Shown piece by piece: positions 1 through 6,037 of a stretch of DNA of 6,171 nucleotides. The position numbers and the translations under genes were made by a program. Below the pieces are notes generated by a model. That model did no database searches, had not been told where the DNA came from, and was given only the letters and a program-made list of their open reading frames with translations. Source of the stretch: an uncultured Bacilli bacterium (lineage in GTDB: Bacteria; Bacillota_I; Bacilli_A; RF39; UBA660); NCBI GenBank assembly GCA_934098345.1, contig CAKONX010000064.1, positions 1 to 6,171 of the forward strand, read 5' to 3'. Each line of letters opens with the position of its first letter. The stretch's first letter is position 1.

Positions 1-874
1 CATTTATTAAGAATTTCTTAATTTTAACGTCTCCTAAACCACCACGTTTATAATGTTCTTTCATTTCATCTAAATTTTTATATTCTGGTGCAAATGAAAC
101 AAAATCTTCATCTTTAGCAAATGCATCTAAATATGTAAATACCATATTTCCTTCTACACATCCAGGATCACTTATATTAATATGATTTGGATCTGTATAC
201 ATCTTCATTACTTTTTCTTTAATTACTTCAGGTGTATCTGAAATATAAATCGCATTTCCTAAACTTTTACTCATCTTAGCTTTTCCATCTATACCAGGAA
301 GTCTATTACAAGTTTCATTTTCTGGTAAAACTGCTTCTGGTTCGTATAAAGTTTTTCCATAAATAGAGTTAAAGCTTCTAACAATTTCTCTTGTTTGTTC
401 AATCATAGGAAGTTGATCATCACCAACAGGAATAATTGTTGCATCAAATCCAGTTATATCAGCAGCTTGACTTATTGGATATGTTAAAAATCCAGTTGGA
501 ATACTTTCAAACTTACGCATTTTTAGTTCACTTTTAACTGTAGGATTTCTCTCTAATCTAGATAAACTTACTAAATTCATATAATAAAATGTAAGTTCAC
601 ATAAAGCAGGAATACCTGATTGTATAAATATTGTTACTTTACTAGGATCAATTCCACAAGATAAATAGTCAATTGCAACTTCCAAAATATTTTCTCTAAT
701 TTTAGCAGGATTATCATAATTATCTGTTAAAGCTTGAGCATCTGCTATTTCAATATAGAACTTATCATAGTCTCCCTTATTCATTAGTTCAACTCTTCTT
801 TTTAAAGAACCAACGTAATGACCTATATGAAGTCTACCTGTAGGTCTATCACCTGTTAATATTATTTTACTCAT
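1..874 (-). CDS. trpS: Tryptophanyl-tRNA synthetase, 3' end cut by window edge
   Basis: Class I aminoacyl-tRNA synthetase that charges tRNA-Trp with tryptophan in the cytoplasm. The visible 291 codons begin with the N-terminal GDRPTGRLHIGHYVGSL block; the HIGH signature is at residues 16-19 and a perfect KMSKS is at 200-204 (GKAKMSKSLGNAI). Between them lie DAQALTDN (about 45-52), RNPTVK (109-114), the active-site GFLTYPISQAADI (128-140) and PVGDDQLP (149-156), all typical of TrpS. The frame is open to the first base of the window and stops in GGLGDVKIKKFLIN, a block that normally sits about 40 residues before the C terminus, so the gene is truncated by the window and not visibly broken. The ATG at 872-874 follows GAAGGTGA (879-886), a good Shine-Dalgarno site. 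The gene stands alone on its strand, with a short leader and no T-box. Identification is secure. Confidence 0.97.
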   Translation of the reverse strand, partial: MSKIILTGDRPTGRLHIGHYVGSLKRRVELMNKGDYDKFYIEIADAQALTDNYDNPAKIRENILEVAIDYLSCGIDPSKVTIFIQSGIPALCELTFYYMNLVSLSRLERNPTVKSELKMRKFESIPTGFLTYPISQAADITGFDATIIPVGDDQLPMIEQTREIVRSFNSIYGKTLYEPEAVLPENETCNRLPGIDGKAKMSKSLGNAIYISDTPEVIKEKVMKMYTDPNHINISDPGCVEGNMVFTYLDAFAKDEDFVSFAPEYKNLDEMKEHYKRGGLGDVKIKKFLIN

Positions 875-898
875 ATTTTCACCTTCAAACCTATAAAA

Positions 899-927
899 AT
901 TGTATCAAATTTCTTACGAAATGTCTT
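899..927 (-). promoter_or_regulatory. Probable trpS promoter
   Basis: On the minus strand a TACAAT -10 box (899-904) lies 17 bp from a weak -35 AAGACA (922-927). Transcription would begin near 892, giving a leader under 20 nt that holds little beyond the ribosome binding site. The -10 is good but the -35 matches the consensus at only four positions, so the assignment is moderate. A second candidate -35-like TTGATA lies further upstream but lacks a convincing -10. Confidence 0.5.
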
Positions 928-1066
928 TATATAATTAATATTTTTAAAAAAATGAATTAAAATTCCTTTTATTTACCTTATAAAAATCATATCAAAGTCA
1001 TTTGATTCAGATTTAATTTTAACCTCTCCAATTCCATATTACCCTTTACATCCACCAACTTTTTTA

Positions 1067-1095
1067 TTGAAAACTTGTAATGTTTATGTTATATT
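1067..1095 (+). promoter_or_regulatory. Sigma-A promoter of small RNA copy 1
   Basis: TTGAAA (1067-1072), a 17-bp spacer and TATATT (1090-1095) with an upstream TG (1087-1088) form an extended -10 promoter. The same arrangement, with the same spacing and nearly the same sequence, is repeated at 6075-6103. Transcription should start near 1102. The conservation of both boxes between the two copies supports a real promoter. Confidence 0.82.
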
Positions 1096-1101
1096 TAATT
1101 T

Positions 1102-1182
1102 AGTGAGAAGCAAAGTTTCTTTAGGACGCGATGCTTACCACCATTTGGGGTGCACCTTTTTCAAAAGAAAAGGTGCTTTTTT
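1102..1182 (+). ncRNA. Small structured RNA, copy 1 (unrecognised family)
   Basis: A compact RNA gene of about 80 nt lies between a strong promoter and an intrinsic terminator. I do not recognise the family. Visible structure: AAGCA (1108-1112) can pair with TGCTT (1132-1136), enclosing a possible small AAAG/CTTT hairpin and the motif TAGGACGCG; CACC (1139-1142) pairs with GGTG (1149-1152) around a 6-nt loop; the terminator stem follows directly. A second copy at 6110 shares 39 identical bases (1103-1141), and the CACC/GGTG stem becomes CACA/TGTG there, a compensatory change. A frame starting with ATG at 1131 behind AGGA has no stop before the terminator, and its residues are not conserved between copies (MLTTIWGA against MLTTLGCA), so a peptide is unlikely. 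It is convergent with the minus-strand peptide unit at 1192-1370 and divergent from trpS. It could act as a trans-acting sRNA, an antisense RNA or an orphan riboswitch-like leader. Confidence 0.75.
1152..1182 (+). terminator. Intrinsic terminator of small RNA copy 1
   Basis: GCACCTTTT (1152-1160) and AAAAGGTGC (1168-1176) form a perfect 9-bp stem with a 7-nt loop, followed by six T (1177-1182). On the minus strand the same hairpin lacks a T tract, so it should not efficiently stop transcription coming from the convergent peptide unit. Confidence 0.88.
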
Positions 1183-1191
1183 ATTTTACTT

Positions 1192-1284
1192 TTATCTACT
1201 TTTATATAAAAGCAGAAGTAATATAAAAATTATAACGAAAAGAGTAACAATTAAAACATCGGTTTTAAATGATTTCTTAAACAC
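1192..1284 (-). CDS. Putative 30-residue membrane peptide
   Basis: A very short frame that I cannot assign to a known family. It starts with GTG at 1284, the only plausible start because an in-frame TGA lies three codons upstream, and ends in TAA at 1192. The product has a basic N terminus (FKKSFK, residues 2-7), a continuous hydrophobic segment (about 10-27, including LLLLLY) and a basic C-terminal KSR, so one transmembrane helix is expected. Translation is supported by AGGGAAGTGA (1291-1300), which matches the full Shine-Dalgarno sequence at 8 of 10 positions, 6 nt before the start. A sigma-A promoter lies at 1377-1404. Size, charge pattern and hydrophobicity resemble type I toxins such as TxpA, BsrG or Fst, but no sequence identity is claimed. 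Hydrophobic frames arise by chance in T-rich DNA, so the call rests on the promoter and ribosome binding site. Confidence 0.45.
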   Translation of the reverse strand: MFKKSFKTDVLIVTLFVIIFILLLLLYKSR

Positions 1285-1370
1285 TATAAATCACTTCCCT
1301 ACTACAGCCTTTGCTGAAATTTACGTCCTACATATAAGAAAGTGATAAACATCTTTTCCTTGCTTCTCGA
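1285..1370 (-). ncRNA. 5' leader resembling the small RNA (diverged third copy)
   Basis: The predicted transcript of the membrane-peptide unit begins near 1370. It has GAGAAGCAA at 1368-1360, TTTCTT at 1341-1336 and TAGGACG at 1330-1324, the same blocks in the same order as the plus-strand small RNA (1105-1113, 1116-1121, 1122-1128). GAGAAGCAA begins 9 bp after the -10 box here and 10 bp after it in the other two copies. TAGGACG is followed by a CAGC-AAAG-GCTG hairpin (1316-1305), where the small RNA has its covarying hairpin. Common origin is inferred, not proven. The leader also contains a 16-codon frame and ends in the ribosome binding site of the 30-residue peptide. Confidence 0.45.
1302..1352 (-). 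CDS. Possible 16-residue upstream peptide
   Basis: ATG at 1352 follows AAGGA (1357-1361) by 4 nt and opens MFITFLYVGRKFQQRL, ending in TAG at 1302. The stop abuts the Shine-Dalgarno site of the 30-residue membrane peptide, an arrangement that would couple translation of the two. No homology is recognised and the frame overlaps the RNA motif shared with the small RNAs, so it may be accidental. Confidence 0.25.
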   Translation of the reverse strand: MFITFLYVGRKFQQRL

Positions 1371-1376
1371 GTGGTT

Positions 1377-1404
1377 ATTATAAAGTTTTAAATTTACCCG
1401 TCAA
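1377..1404 (-). promoter_or_regulatory. Sigma-A promoter of the membrane-peptide unit
   Basis: TTGACG (1399-1404), a 16-bp spacer and a perfect TATAAT (1377-1382) on the minus strand. This is one of the best promoter matches in the window, and the only thing it can drive before trpS is the leader and short frames at 1192-1370. Start of transcription is expected near 1370. Confidence 0.75.
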
Positions 1405-1409
1405 TAGAC

Positions 1410-1427
1410 TCGACAAATGTCGACAAA
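1410..1427. promoter_or_regulatory. Candidate operator upstream of the peptide promoter
   Basis: TCGACAAATGTCGA (1410-1423) is a perfect inverted repeat with 6-bp arms, and CGACAAA is also directly repeated 10 bp apart (1411-1417 and 1421-1427), one helical turn. It lies 5 bp upstream of the -35 box. Position and symmetry suggest a regulator site; it does not match the Bacillus LexA box (GAAC-N4-GTTC), and no regulator is identified. Confidence 0.35.
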
Positions 1428-1456
1428 ATTAGAACCTAAAAAACTTTTAAACGCAC

Positions 1457-1493
1457 AAAAAAGTGAATTAAAATTCCCTTAATTCACTTTTTT
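1457..1493 (-). terminator. Terminator of the ezrA-desulfurase operon
   Basis: A perfect 15-bp stem (1457-1471 with 1479-1493) around a 7-nt loop. A runs on one arm and T runs on the other make it bidirectional. It lies 33 bp after the desulfurase stop codon and would also stop plus-strand transcription entering the operon. Confidence 0.88.
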
Positions 1494-1525
1494 ATGTTAT
1501 ATATAATAACATCATAAAATACTAT

Positions 1526-2650
1526 TTAAACTAATTTAATTAATTCATTATAATGTTTATCAAAAGATTCTAAAAATTCTGTGATTTCACTAGGTAAAGT
1601 ATATGGTGAAATACTTATTCTAATAGTAGTTTCACTTCTTTTATCATCATGAGTCATTTGATAAACAGATTCACTTTTCTTGCCCTTAGAACAAGCTGTA
1701 TTACTAGATACATATACTTCATCTTTTTCTAAAGCATGGATAAATGTTTCTGGTTTAATATCCATCAAACTTATATTTAAAATGTGTGGTATACAATATT
1801 TACTTGAATTAATAATAACATTTGGATAATTATTACTTAAATGTTCGACTATTTTGTCATAATGTTTCTTAACTGTTTCTTCCTTTTTAGTTATATCTTT
1901 TAAAGCAAGCCTTAAAGCTTTTGCAAAAGAAACTATTAAAGGTAAAGCTGGAGTTCCAGGTACTAAAGAATCATCATGTCCATATAAAAGTGGTGTTAAA
2001 ACTAAGCCTCTAGTTTTATATAAAAGTCCAATACCTTTAGGTCCATATATCTTATGACTACTAATAGTAGCTAAATCAGCATCATTTACATTAATATTAA
2101 CTTTACCAATTGCTTGAGTCATATCACTATGGAGAATACAATTTTCATTATTCTTTCTAATAACTTGTCTTACTGTTTTTAAAGGTTGTCTTACACCTAC
2201 TTCAGAATTAACTGCACATATACTAACTAAAATTGTATCTTTAGTAACTTTATTTTTTAAATCATCAAAATCAATTACTCCTTCATTAGTAACATTAACA
2301 TAATCAATTACAAAACCCAATTTTTCTAAATGTTTACATATTCCATAAACACTTGGATGTTCCATAGTTGAAACAAGTATTCTATTTCCATATCTTTTAT
2401 ATGTTAAAGCAGCTCCAATAATTGCTAAATTATTGGATTCAGTTGCTCCACTTGTATAAAAAAATTCATCTTCTTTAATTTTTAAAAGATCACATATTTG
2501 TTTATTTGCGCTTTCTAAAAGTTCATGAGACTTAACACCTAAACTATGCAAACTATTTGGATTTCCAAAATATTCTTCAGTAACTTTGTTGTAACTATCT
2601 AATACCTCTGGTAAAACAGGAGTTGTTGCTGAATAATCTAAATATACCAT
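1526..2650 (-). CDS. Cysteine desulfurase, NifS/IscS family (probably NifZ type)
   Basis: PLP enzyme that takes sulfur from L-cysteine, leaving alanine and an enzyme-bound persulfide for transfer to sulfur acceptors. The 374 residues are normal for the family. It opens with YLDYSATTP (3-11); TSGATESNN (66-74) binds the cofactor phosphate; H97 in MEHPS stacks on the ring; D176 and Q179 lie in HSDMTQ; K200 in SSHKIYGPKG is the PLP lysine; C320 in SSNTACSKG is the catalytic cysteine on its mobile loop. All key residues are present. The ATG overlaps the ezrA stop in TAATG, with GGTGA (2655-2659) as ribosome binding site, so translation is coupled to ezrA. In Bacillus the desulfurase near ezrA is NifZ, the partner of ThiI in 4-thiouridine formation; thiI is not the next gene here, so the acceptor is uncertain. 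Family certain; NifZ assignment rests on context. Confidence 0.95.
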   Translation of the reverse strand: MVYLDYSATTPVLPEVLDSYNKVTEEYFGNPNSLHSLGVKSHELLESANKQICDLLKIKEDEFFYTSGATESNNLAIIGAALTYKRYGNRILVSTMEHPSVYGICKHLEKLGFVIDYVNVTNEGVIDFDDLKNKVTKDTILVSICAVNSEVGVRQPLKTVRQVIRKNNENCILHSDMTQAIGKVNINVNDADLATISSHKIYGPKGIGLLYKTRGLVLTPLLYGHDDSLVPGTPALPLIVSFAKALRLALKDITKKEETVKKHYDKIVEHLSNNYPNVIINSSKYCIPHILNISLMDIKPETFIHALEKDEVYVSSNTACSKGKKSESVYQMTHDDKRSETTIRISISPYTLPSEITEFLESFDKHYNELIKLV

Positions 2651-4389
2651 TACTTCACCGCTTCTCTTTCCTTCTTATAAGCATCTATTAAACGATTATA
2701 AATACCAGGTTCAACTACATTTATAGAGTTAATTGCATATTCTAAAGCACTTTTAAAGTTTCCTTTAAAAAATTCTTTTTCCGCCTTTGTTAAACCATTA
2801 TTAATATTATTATTAAATCTATATCTATTACCATATACAATTGCATTTTCTGCCATAGATGCTGTTTTAACTATTTCTAATGATGTATTATACACTTTTA
2901 AAACTAAATCTCTAGCAGTATCAACTCTAGTATTTAAAGTTTTAATAGAAATTGGTTTCTCTTCTAATTCTAAAATCATATTTTTAATTGCTTCATTAGC
3001 TTCATCTAACTCTACATAATAGTTTTTAGGAACTACTGGTAATTTATAAGAATTAATATGACTCTTAGTTTGTTTTAGAATAACTTTTATTTCATCTAAT
3101 TGTTCACGAGCTCTTATTTCATCTTCTTTTAAAGATCCTAAACTTCTTAATGTATAATCAAGTTTATCTTCTGATTTTAATAATTTAGCATTTATATTTT
3201 CCATTTCCTTAGTAAGTCTAGAATAAGCTGTATTTTTTTCACGATACTTATTAACAAGTAAATCATATGCTGTTTCACATTCCATTATTTCTGACTTAAT
3301 TTCACTTATTATATGGACATCATCATCAGTTAAATCATAACTATATTTAATATCATCAATTTTATTTGATAAATTATTAACTATTTTCTTTAACTTCTTG
3401 CATTTAATTAAAACACTTCTAATATACTCGTCAAACATTTTTTTTGCAACACGTTCTTTATCAAAATCAGCATATAATCTATCAAAATAATCCATTATAG
3501 TTTTAAGTTCAAAAATAGAATCTTCTAAATTTAAGACATTAAGTCTATCAAATATATCAGCAATTTTCTTTTCAGATTCACTTATATTATATTCAATTTT
3601 TAAATAGTCTAAATTATATCCTTCACTTTTCATTTTCTCATTTATTTTACTTACTTCTTCAATTTTAGTTGGAATTAAGTTTTTACCCATGAGAATTATA
3701 CTTGGTGCTTCTTCAATAACAATTTTTAAATTACCAATTGTATCATCTAACGCTTTAACAATTTTACCTACTTCTGAATAAACATTATTTTCCATAGCAA
3801 GTTCAAACGCTGAAAATAATTTATCAACATTTTCAAATTGAAGTTCCAAAGGTACTTCTATTAAAGAATAATCGTCTTTATTATTACCATTATTATAATG
3901 TAAGAATATATTGCGATACTCACTTTTTAATTTAGTAACTATTTCCCTATTTTTCTTTTCAGATAAAGTTATTTCTTGTATATCTTCAAGTAATTTACTT
4001 GCTTTACTTTTAGCAATATATATATCAAATTCAACATTTGCTAAATATTCATTTGCTTCTTTATATTTTTTCTTATTAACTTTTTCTTCGGCTTCAATTA
4101 ATTCATCACTTATATGTATTACATCTTTATCTTTAAGTTCTTTAAAAATACTTTTCCAATAATTAAATTTAGATTCTAATTCTTTATTATTAATTAATGA
4201 TTCAACTTTATTAAGTTCACTTAATATAGAACCACTTATAATTAAGTTTTTATTTCTTTCAAGATTATCAAGAGTATTATTAAATTGATTTTTTATATTT
4301 CTAATAATAATCAATATTACACTTATTACTACACCAACAGTAATAATAGCATATGTAATAGTTAGTAATGTACTAAAATCACCAGACAT
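2650..4389 (-). CDS. ezrA: Septation ring formation regulator EzrA
   Basis: Membrane-anchored coiled-coil protein of the Bacilli division machinery that binds FtsZ, limits extra Z-rings and links the ring to other divisome proteins. The 579 residues match the usual length. A single N-terminal transmembrane helix (about 8-30) is followed by a short basic stretch and then a long charged, Lys/Glu-rich helical region of spectrin-like repeats facing the cytoplasm. The C terminus carries the diagnostic block: YGNRYR (519-524), then an FFKGNFKSALE segment and VEPG (559-562). The residue before YGNRYR is Val where the conserved QNR patch of Bacillus EzrA has Gln. ATG at 4389 is preceded by ATAGGAGT (4398-4405) at good spacing. 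It is the first gene of an operon with the cysteine desulfurase. Sequence outside the C terminus is weakly conserved in this family, so the end block and context carry the call. Confidence 0.92.
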   Translation of the reverse strand: MSGDFSTLLTITYAIITVGVVISVILIIIRNIKNQFNNTLDNLERNKNLIISGSILSELNKVESLINNKELESKFNYWKSIFKELKDKDVIHISDELIEAEEKVNKKKYKEANEYLANVEFDIYIAKSKASKLLEDIQEITLSEKKNREIVTKLKSEYRNIFLHYNNGNNKDDYSLIEVPLELQFENVDKLFSAFELAMENNVYSEVGKIVKALDDTIGNLKIVIEEAPSIILMGKNLIPTKIEEVSKINEKMKSEGYNLDYLKIEYNISESEKKIADIFDRLNVLNLEDSIFELKTIMDYFDRLYADFDKERVAKKMFDEYIRSVLIKCKKLKKIVNNLSNKIDDIKYSYDLTDDDVHIISEIKSEIMECETAYDLLVNKYREKNTAYSRLTKEMENINAKLLKSEDKLDYTLRSLGSLKEDEIRAREQLDEIKVILKQTKSHINSYKLPVVPKNYYVELDEANEAIKNMILELEEKPISIKTLNTRVDTARDLVLKVYNTSLEIVKTASMAENAIVYGNRYRFNNNINNGLTKAEKEFFKGNFKSALEYAINSINVVEPGIYNRLIDAYKKEREAVK

Positions 4390-4414
4390 ATAATCATACT
4401 CCTATTCTTTATTA

Positions 4415-4423
4415 ATTATAACA
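4415..4423 (-). promoter_or_regulatory. Extended -10 promoter of ezrA
   Basis: The minus strand reads TG-T-TATAAT, an extended -10 with a consensus hexamer at 4415-4420. No good -35 lies 16-18 bp upstream, which the TG extension can offset. Transcription would begin near 4408, just ahead of the ezrA ribosome binding site. It sits after the terminator of the upstream gene, so ezrA needs its own promoter. Confidence 0.65.
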
Positions 4424-4453
4424 TAAAGAAATAATATATTCTATAAAAGATAT

Positions 4454-4479
4454 AAAAAAAGATAACCGAAGTTATCTTT
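4454..4479 (-). terminator. Terminator of the surface-protein gene
   Basis: On the minus strand AAAGATAAC and GTTATCTTT form a 9-bp stem closed by a C(UUCG)G tetraloop, followed by a run of seven T. It starts 9 bp after the stop codon of the 505-residue protein and separates that gene from ezrA. Confidence 0.92.
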
Positions 4480-4487
4480 AAATAAAT

Positions 4488-6005
4488 TTATTTTACAATA
4501 TATGGATTTGTAGTTGTACCAGAACCAGTTTGTTCTATAGTTGTTCCAGATTTTAATGAAATTACTGGGCGAACACCAATAGCATTGTACACAAAAGTTT
4601 CGTTTATATGACCAGTACTAGCGACATCGCCAACACGAGCATAACCATCAGTATGCAGCATCACAGGGGAGAATGCCCAATAATAACTGTTCGTATATAA
4701 GTAATTTGTTGTATCTTGAAAATCACTTGTATTTGAATAATATGTGTTAAAGCCTGCAAATACTACTTCATCTAATGTTATTAATCCAACTGGATATGTT
4801 AACTTTCCATTTCCATTTTTACTATTAACCGTAAATTTATCATTATCATTTTGGCATGCTAGACTTGGATTTGGATTGTTCGACTGATATGATGCTCGAT
4901 GTGCTGCTCCATATAATGTTTTATTTTTTCCATATCCTAAAGCACCATATGGTGAATAGTCTCTATCTCCTATCGTGCTTGCATTATATGCTTTTGTACT
5001 TCTATCATTACAAAATGCTGTATCTTCTAATTTACTAGCTGCAGTTTCGTCAAAATTTTGACTATACCAATTATCTATATATTTTTTTATTGTTGATTCA
5101 TTAGTATTTGCATGTGTTGCCGCATATGTACTACTTCCAGTTGTTCCATACATATATCCTACATATGCATTATCTACTCCACTCCTACTAAATGCACTTT
5201 TCCCAATTTGAGTATTATCACCGGTTTGAATTTCACATTTTCCATCGGTTGGTGTTCCATTGTATATTATTTTTACTCCACCTGTCTCTGTTGTTCTTAT
5301 TATCTTCCAGCACATATTATTAAATATAATATTATTATTTACTTTATCGGCATCTCCTCTATAATAATATACCGTTATATTACCATCAGTCGCGGTGGTT
5401 GTGTATATGCCATTTGTTCCGCTTACTCCTGAACGTACTTTATAATCTATCACTGTTGTCGTATTTGCATTATCCTTTATCATGTTATATAAGTTTATTG
5501 GAGCAACACCTAATTCATTTCTTTCAATCGCGTTAAGTATAAGTGTACATACATACTCTTCTCTTACTTCTTCAGTAGATGTTTTATTTAATGTTACAGT
5601 TAATGTTCCATTTAAAGTTTCTTTTGCTTTTATAACTGTTACATTTCCTTCTAGTTCATTTTTTATACTTGTGTATTTAGCTGTTGCATTATCTTTTACT
5701 TTACAATTAACAGTCACCTCTGCATCATAATTACTTGAATTATTTGTTACTTCATAATTTAGTACTGAAGATTGATTTAAAGACATTAAATCATTTGTTT
5801 GAAATGTAATTGTTTTTTTATCTTCACTTATTACATTTGCATATACATCAGTTCCATCTAATGTTGCTGCAGTGAAAATAACACTAAAGTCTTCTGTATT
5901 TTCAGAAACTTTTGCATTTCCATTTATTATTAAAGTTGTTGATATAGCAGCAAATCCTACACACATTAACATGACTATTACTACCAATCCTACATGCTTT
6001 TTCAT
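4488..6005 (-). CDS. Exported surface protein with C-terminal FGE/C-type-lectin-like domain
   Basis: Function unknown; I infer a surface-exposed, membrane-anchored or secreted binding protein. After MKK a hydrophobic segment (about 5-28) serves as signal anchor or signal peptide; no lipobox or LPXTG motif is seen. Residues about 30-160 form a beta-rich, Ser/Thr/Asn-rich region with C101 and C153, a possible disulfide pair. The second half (about 205-505) starts at VYYYRGD and FNNMCWKIIRTTETGGVKIIYNG, and runs through STIKKYIDNWY, LEDTAFCNDRS, KLTYPVGLITLDEVVFAG and YYWAFSP to GVRPVISLK near the end, a pattern typical of formylglycine-generating-enzyme/C-type-lectin-like domains in gut Firmicutes; C232, C257, C332 and C384 could form two more disulfides. 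ATG at 6005 follows GAGGAG-type ribosome binding site 6015-6021. The gene is monocistronic, with its own terminator and a promoter containing a G8 tract. Residues 442-466 are encoded by an unusually A-poor, GC-rich patch. Confidence 0.85.
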   Translation of the reverse strand: MKKHVGLVVIVMLMCVGFAAISTTLIINGNAKVSENTEDFSVIFTAATLDGTDVYANVISEDKKTITFQTNDLMSLNQSSVLNYEVTNNSSNYDAEVTVNCKVKDNATAKYTSIKNELEGNVTVIKAKETLNGTLTVTLNKTSTEEVREEYVCTLILNAIERNELGVAPINLYNMIKDNANTTTVIDYKVRSGVSGTNGIYTTTATDGNITVYYYRGDADKVNNNIIFNNMCWKIIRTTETGGVKIIYNGTPTDGKCEIQTGDNTQIGKSAFSRSGVDNAYVGYMYGTTGSSTYAATHANTNESTIKKYIDNWYSQNFDETAASKLEDTAFCNDRSTKAYNASTIGDRDYSPYGALGYGKNKTLYGAAHRASYQSNNPNPSLACQNDNDKFTVNSKNGNGKLTYPVGLITLDEVVFAGFNTYYSNTSDFQDTTNYLYTNSYYWAFSPVMLHTDGYARVGDVASTGHINETFVYNAIGVRPVISLKSGTTIEQTGSGTTTNPYIVK

Positions 6006-6037
6006 TGTTCACAACTCCTCTATTTTTTTCTATTTTT

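Noticed and set aside
946..966. Copy of the 1464-1477 terminator sequence (shared TGAATTAAAATTCC) near trpS
   Set aside because: Only the left arm and loop are present; the right arm is absent, so no terminator forms. It may be a decayed remnant or chance in A/T-rich DNA.
991..1042. 16-codon minus-strand frame upstream of trpS as a leader peptide
   Set aside because: It contains no Trp codons, has no attenuator structure behind it, and lies upstream of the preferred trpS promoter.
1131..1182. Small peptide within the small RNA (ATG at 1131 behind AGGA)
   Set aside because: There is no stop codon before the terminator, and three of the four codons that follow the shared MLTT (ATT, TGG, GGT against TTG, GGT, TGT) change the residue between the two copies, while base pairing is kept.
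1102..1182. c-di-GMP-I (GEMM) riboswitch, suggested by GCAAA and GGACGC
   Set aside because: Only these short words fit. The second long stem with its tetraloop receptor and the GGTAGC-type segment are missing, and the RNA is too short.
1194..1216. Near-palindrome CTACTTTTATATAAAAGCAG (1197-1216) as a regulatory site or terminator
   Set aside because: It lies inside the membrane-peptide frame, is mostly A/T, has no loop suited to a stable hairpin and no T tract after it.
1067..1345. 92-codon plus-strand open frame starting with TTG
   Set aside because: It starts in the -35 box of the small RNA promoter, has no ribosome binding site, and runs through the RNA, its terminator and the opposite-strand peptide. 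In copy 2 the residues of this frame are not conserved.
3911..4162. Plus-strand 83-codon frame opposite ezrA
   Set aside because: Its Ser/Leu/Phe-rich product is the antisense reading of Lys/Glu/Asp/Asn-rich coiled-coil codons of ezrA; no promoter or ribosome binding site supports it.
4856..5730. Plus-strand open frames of 60-106 codons opposite the surface-protein gene
   Set aside because: They are antisense shadows of a well-supported gene: Cys/Tyr/Ser-rich low-complexity products without convincing ribosome binding sites.
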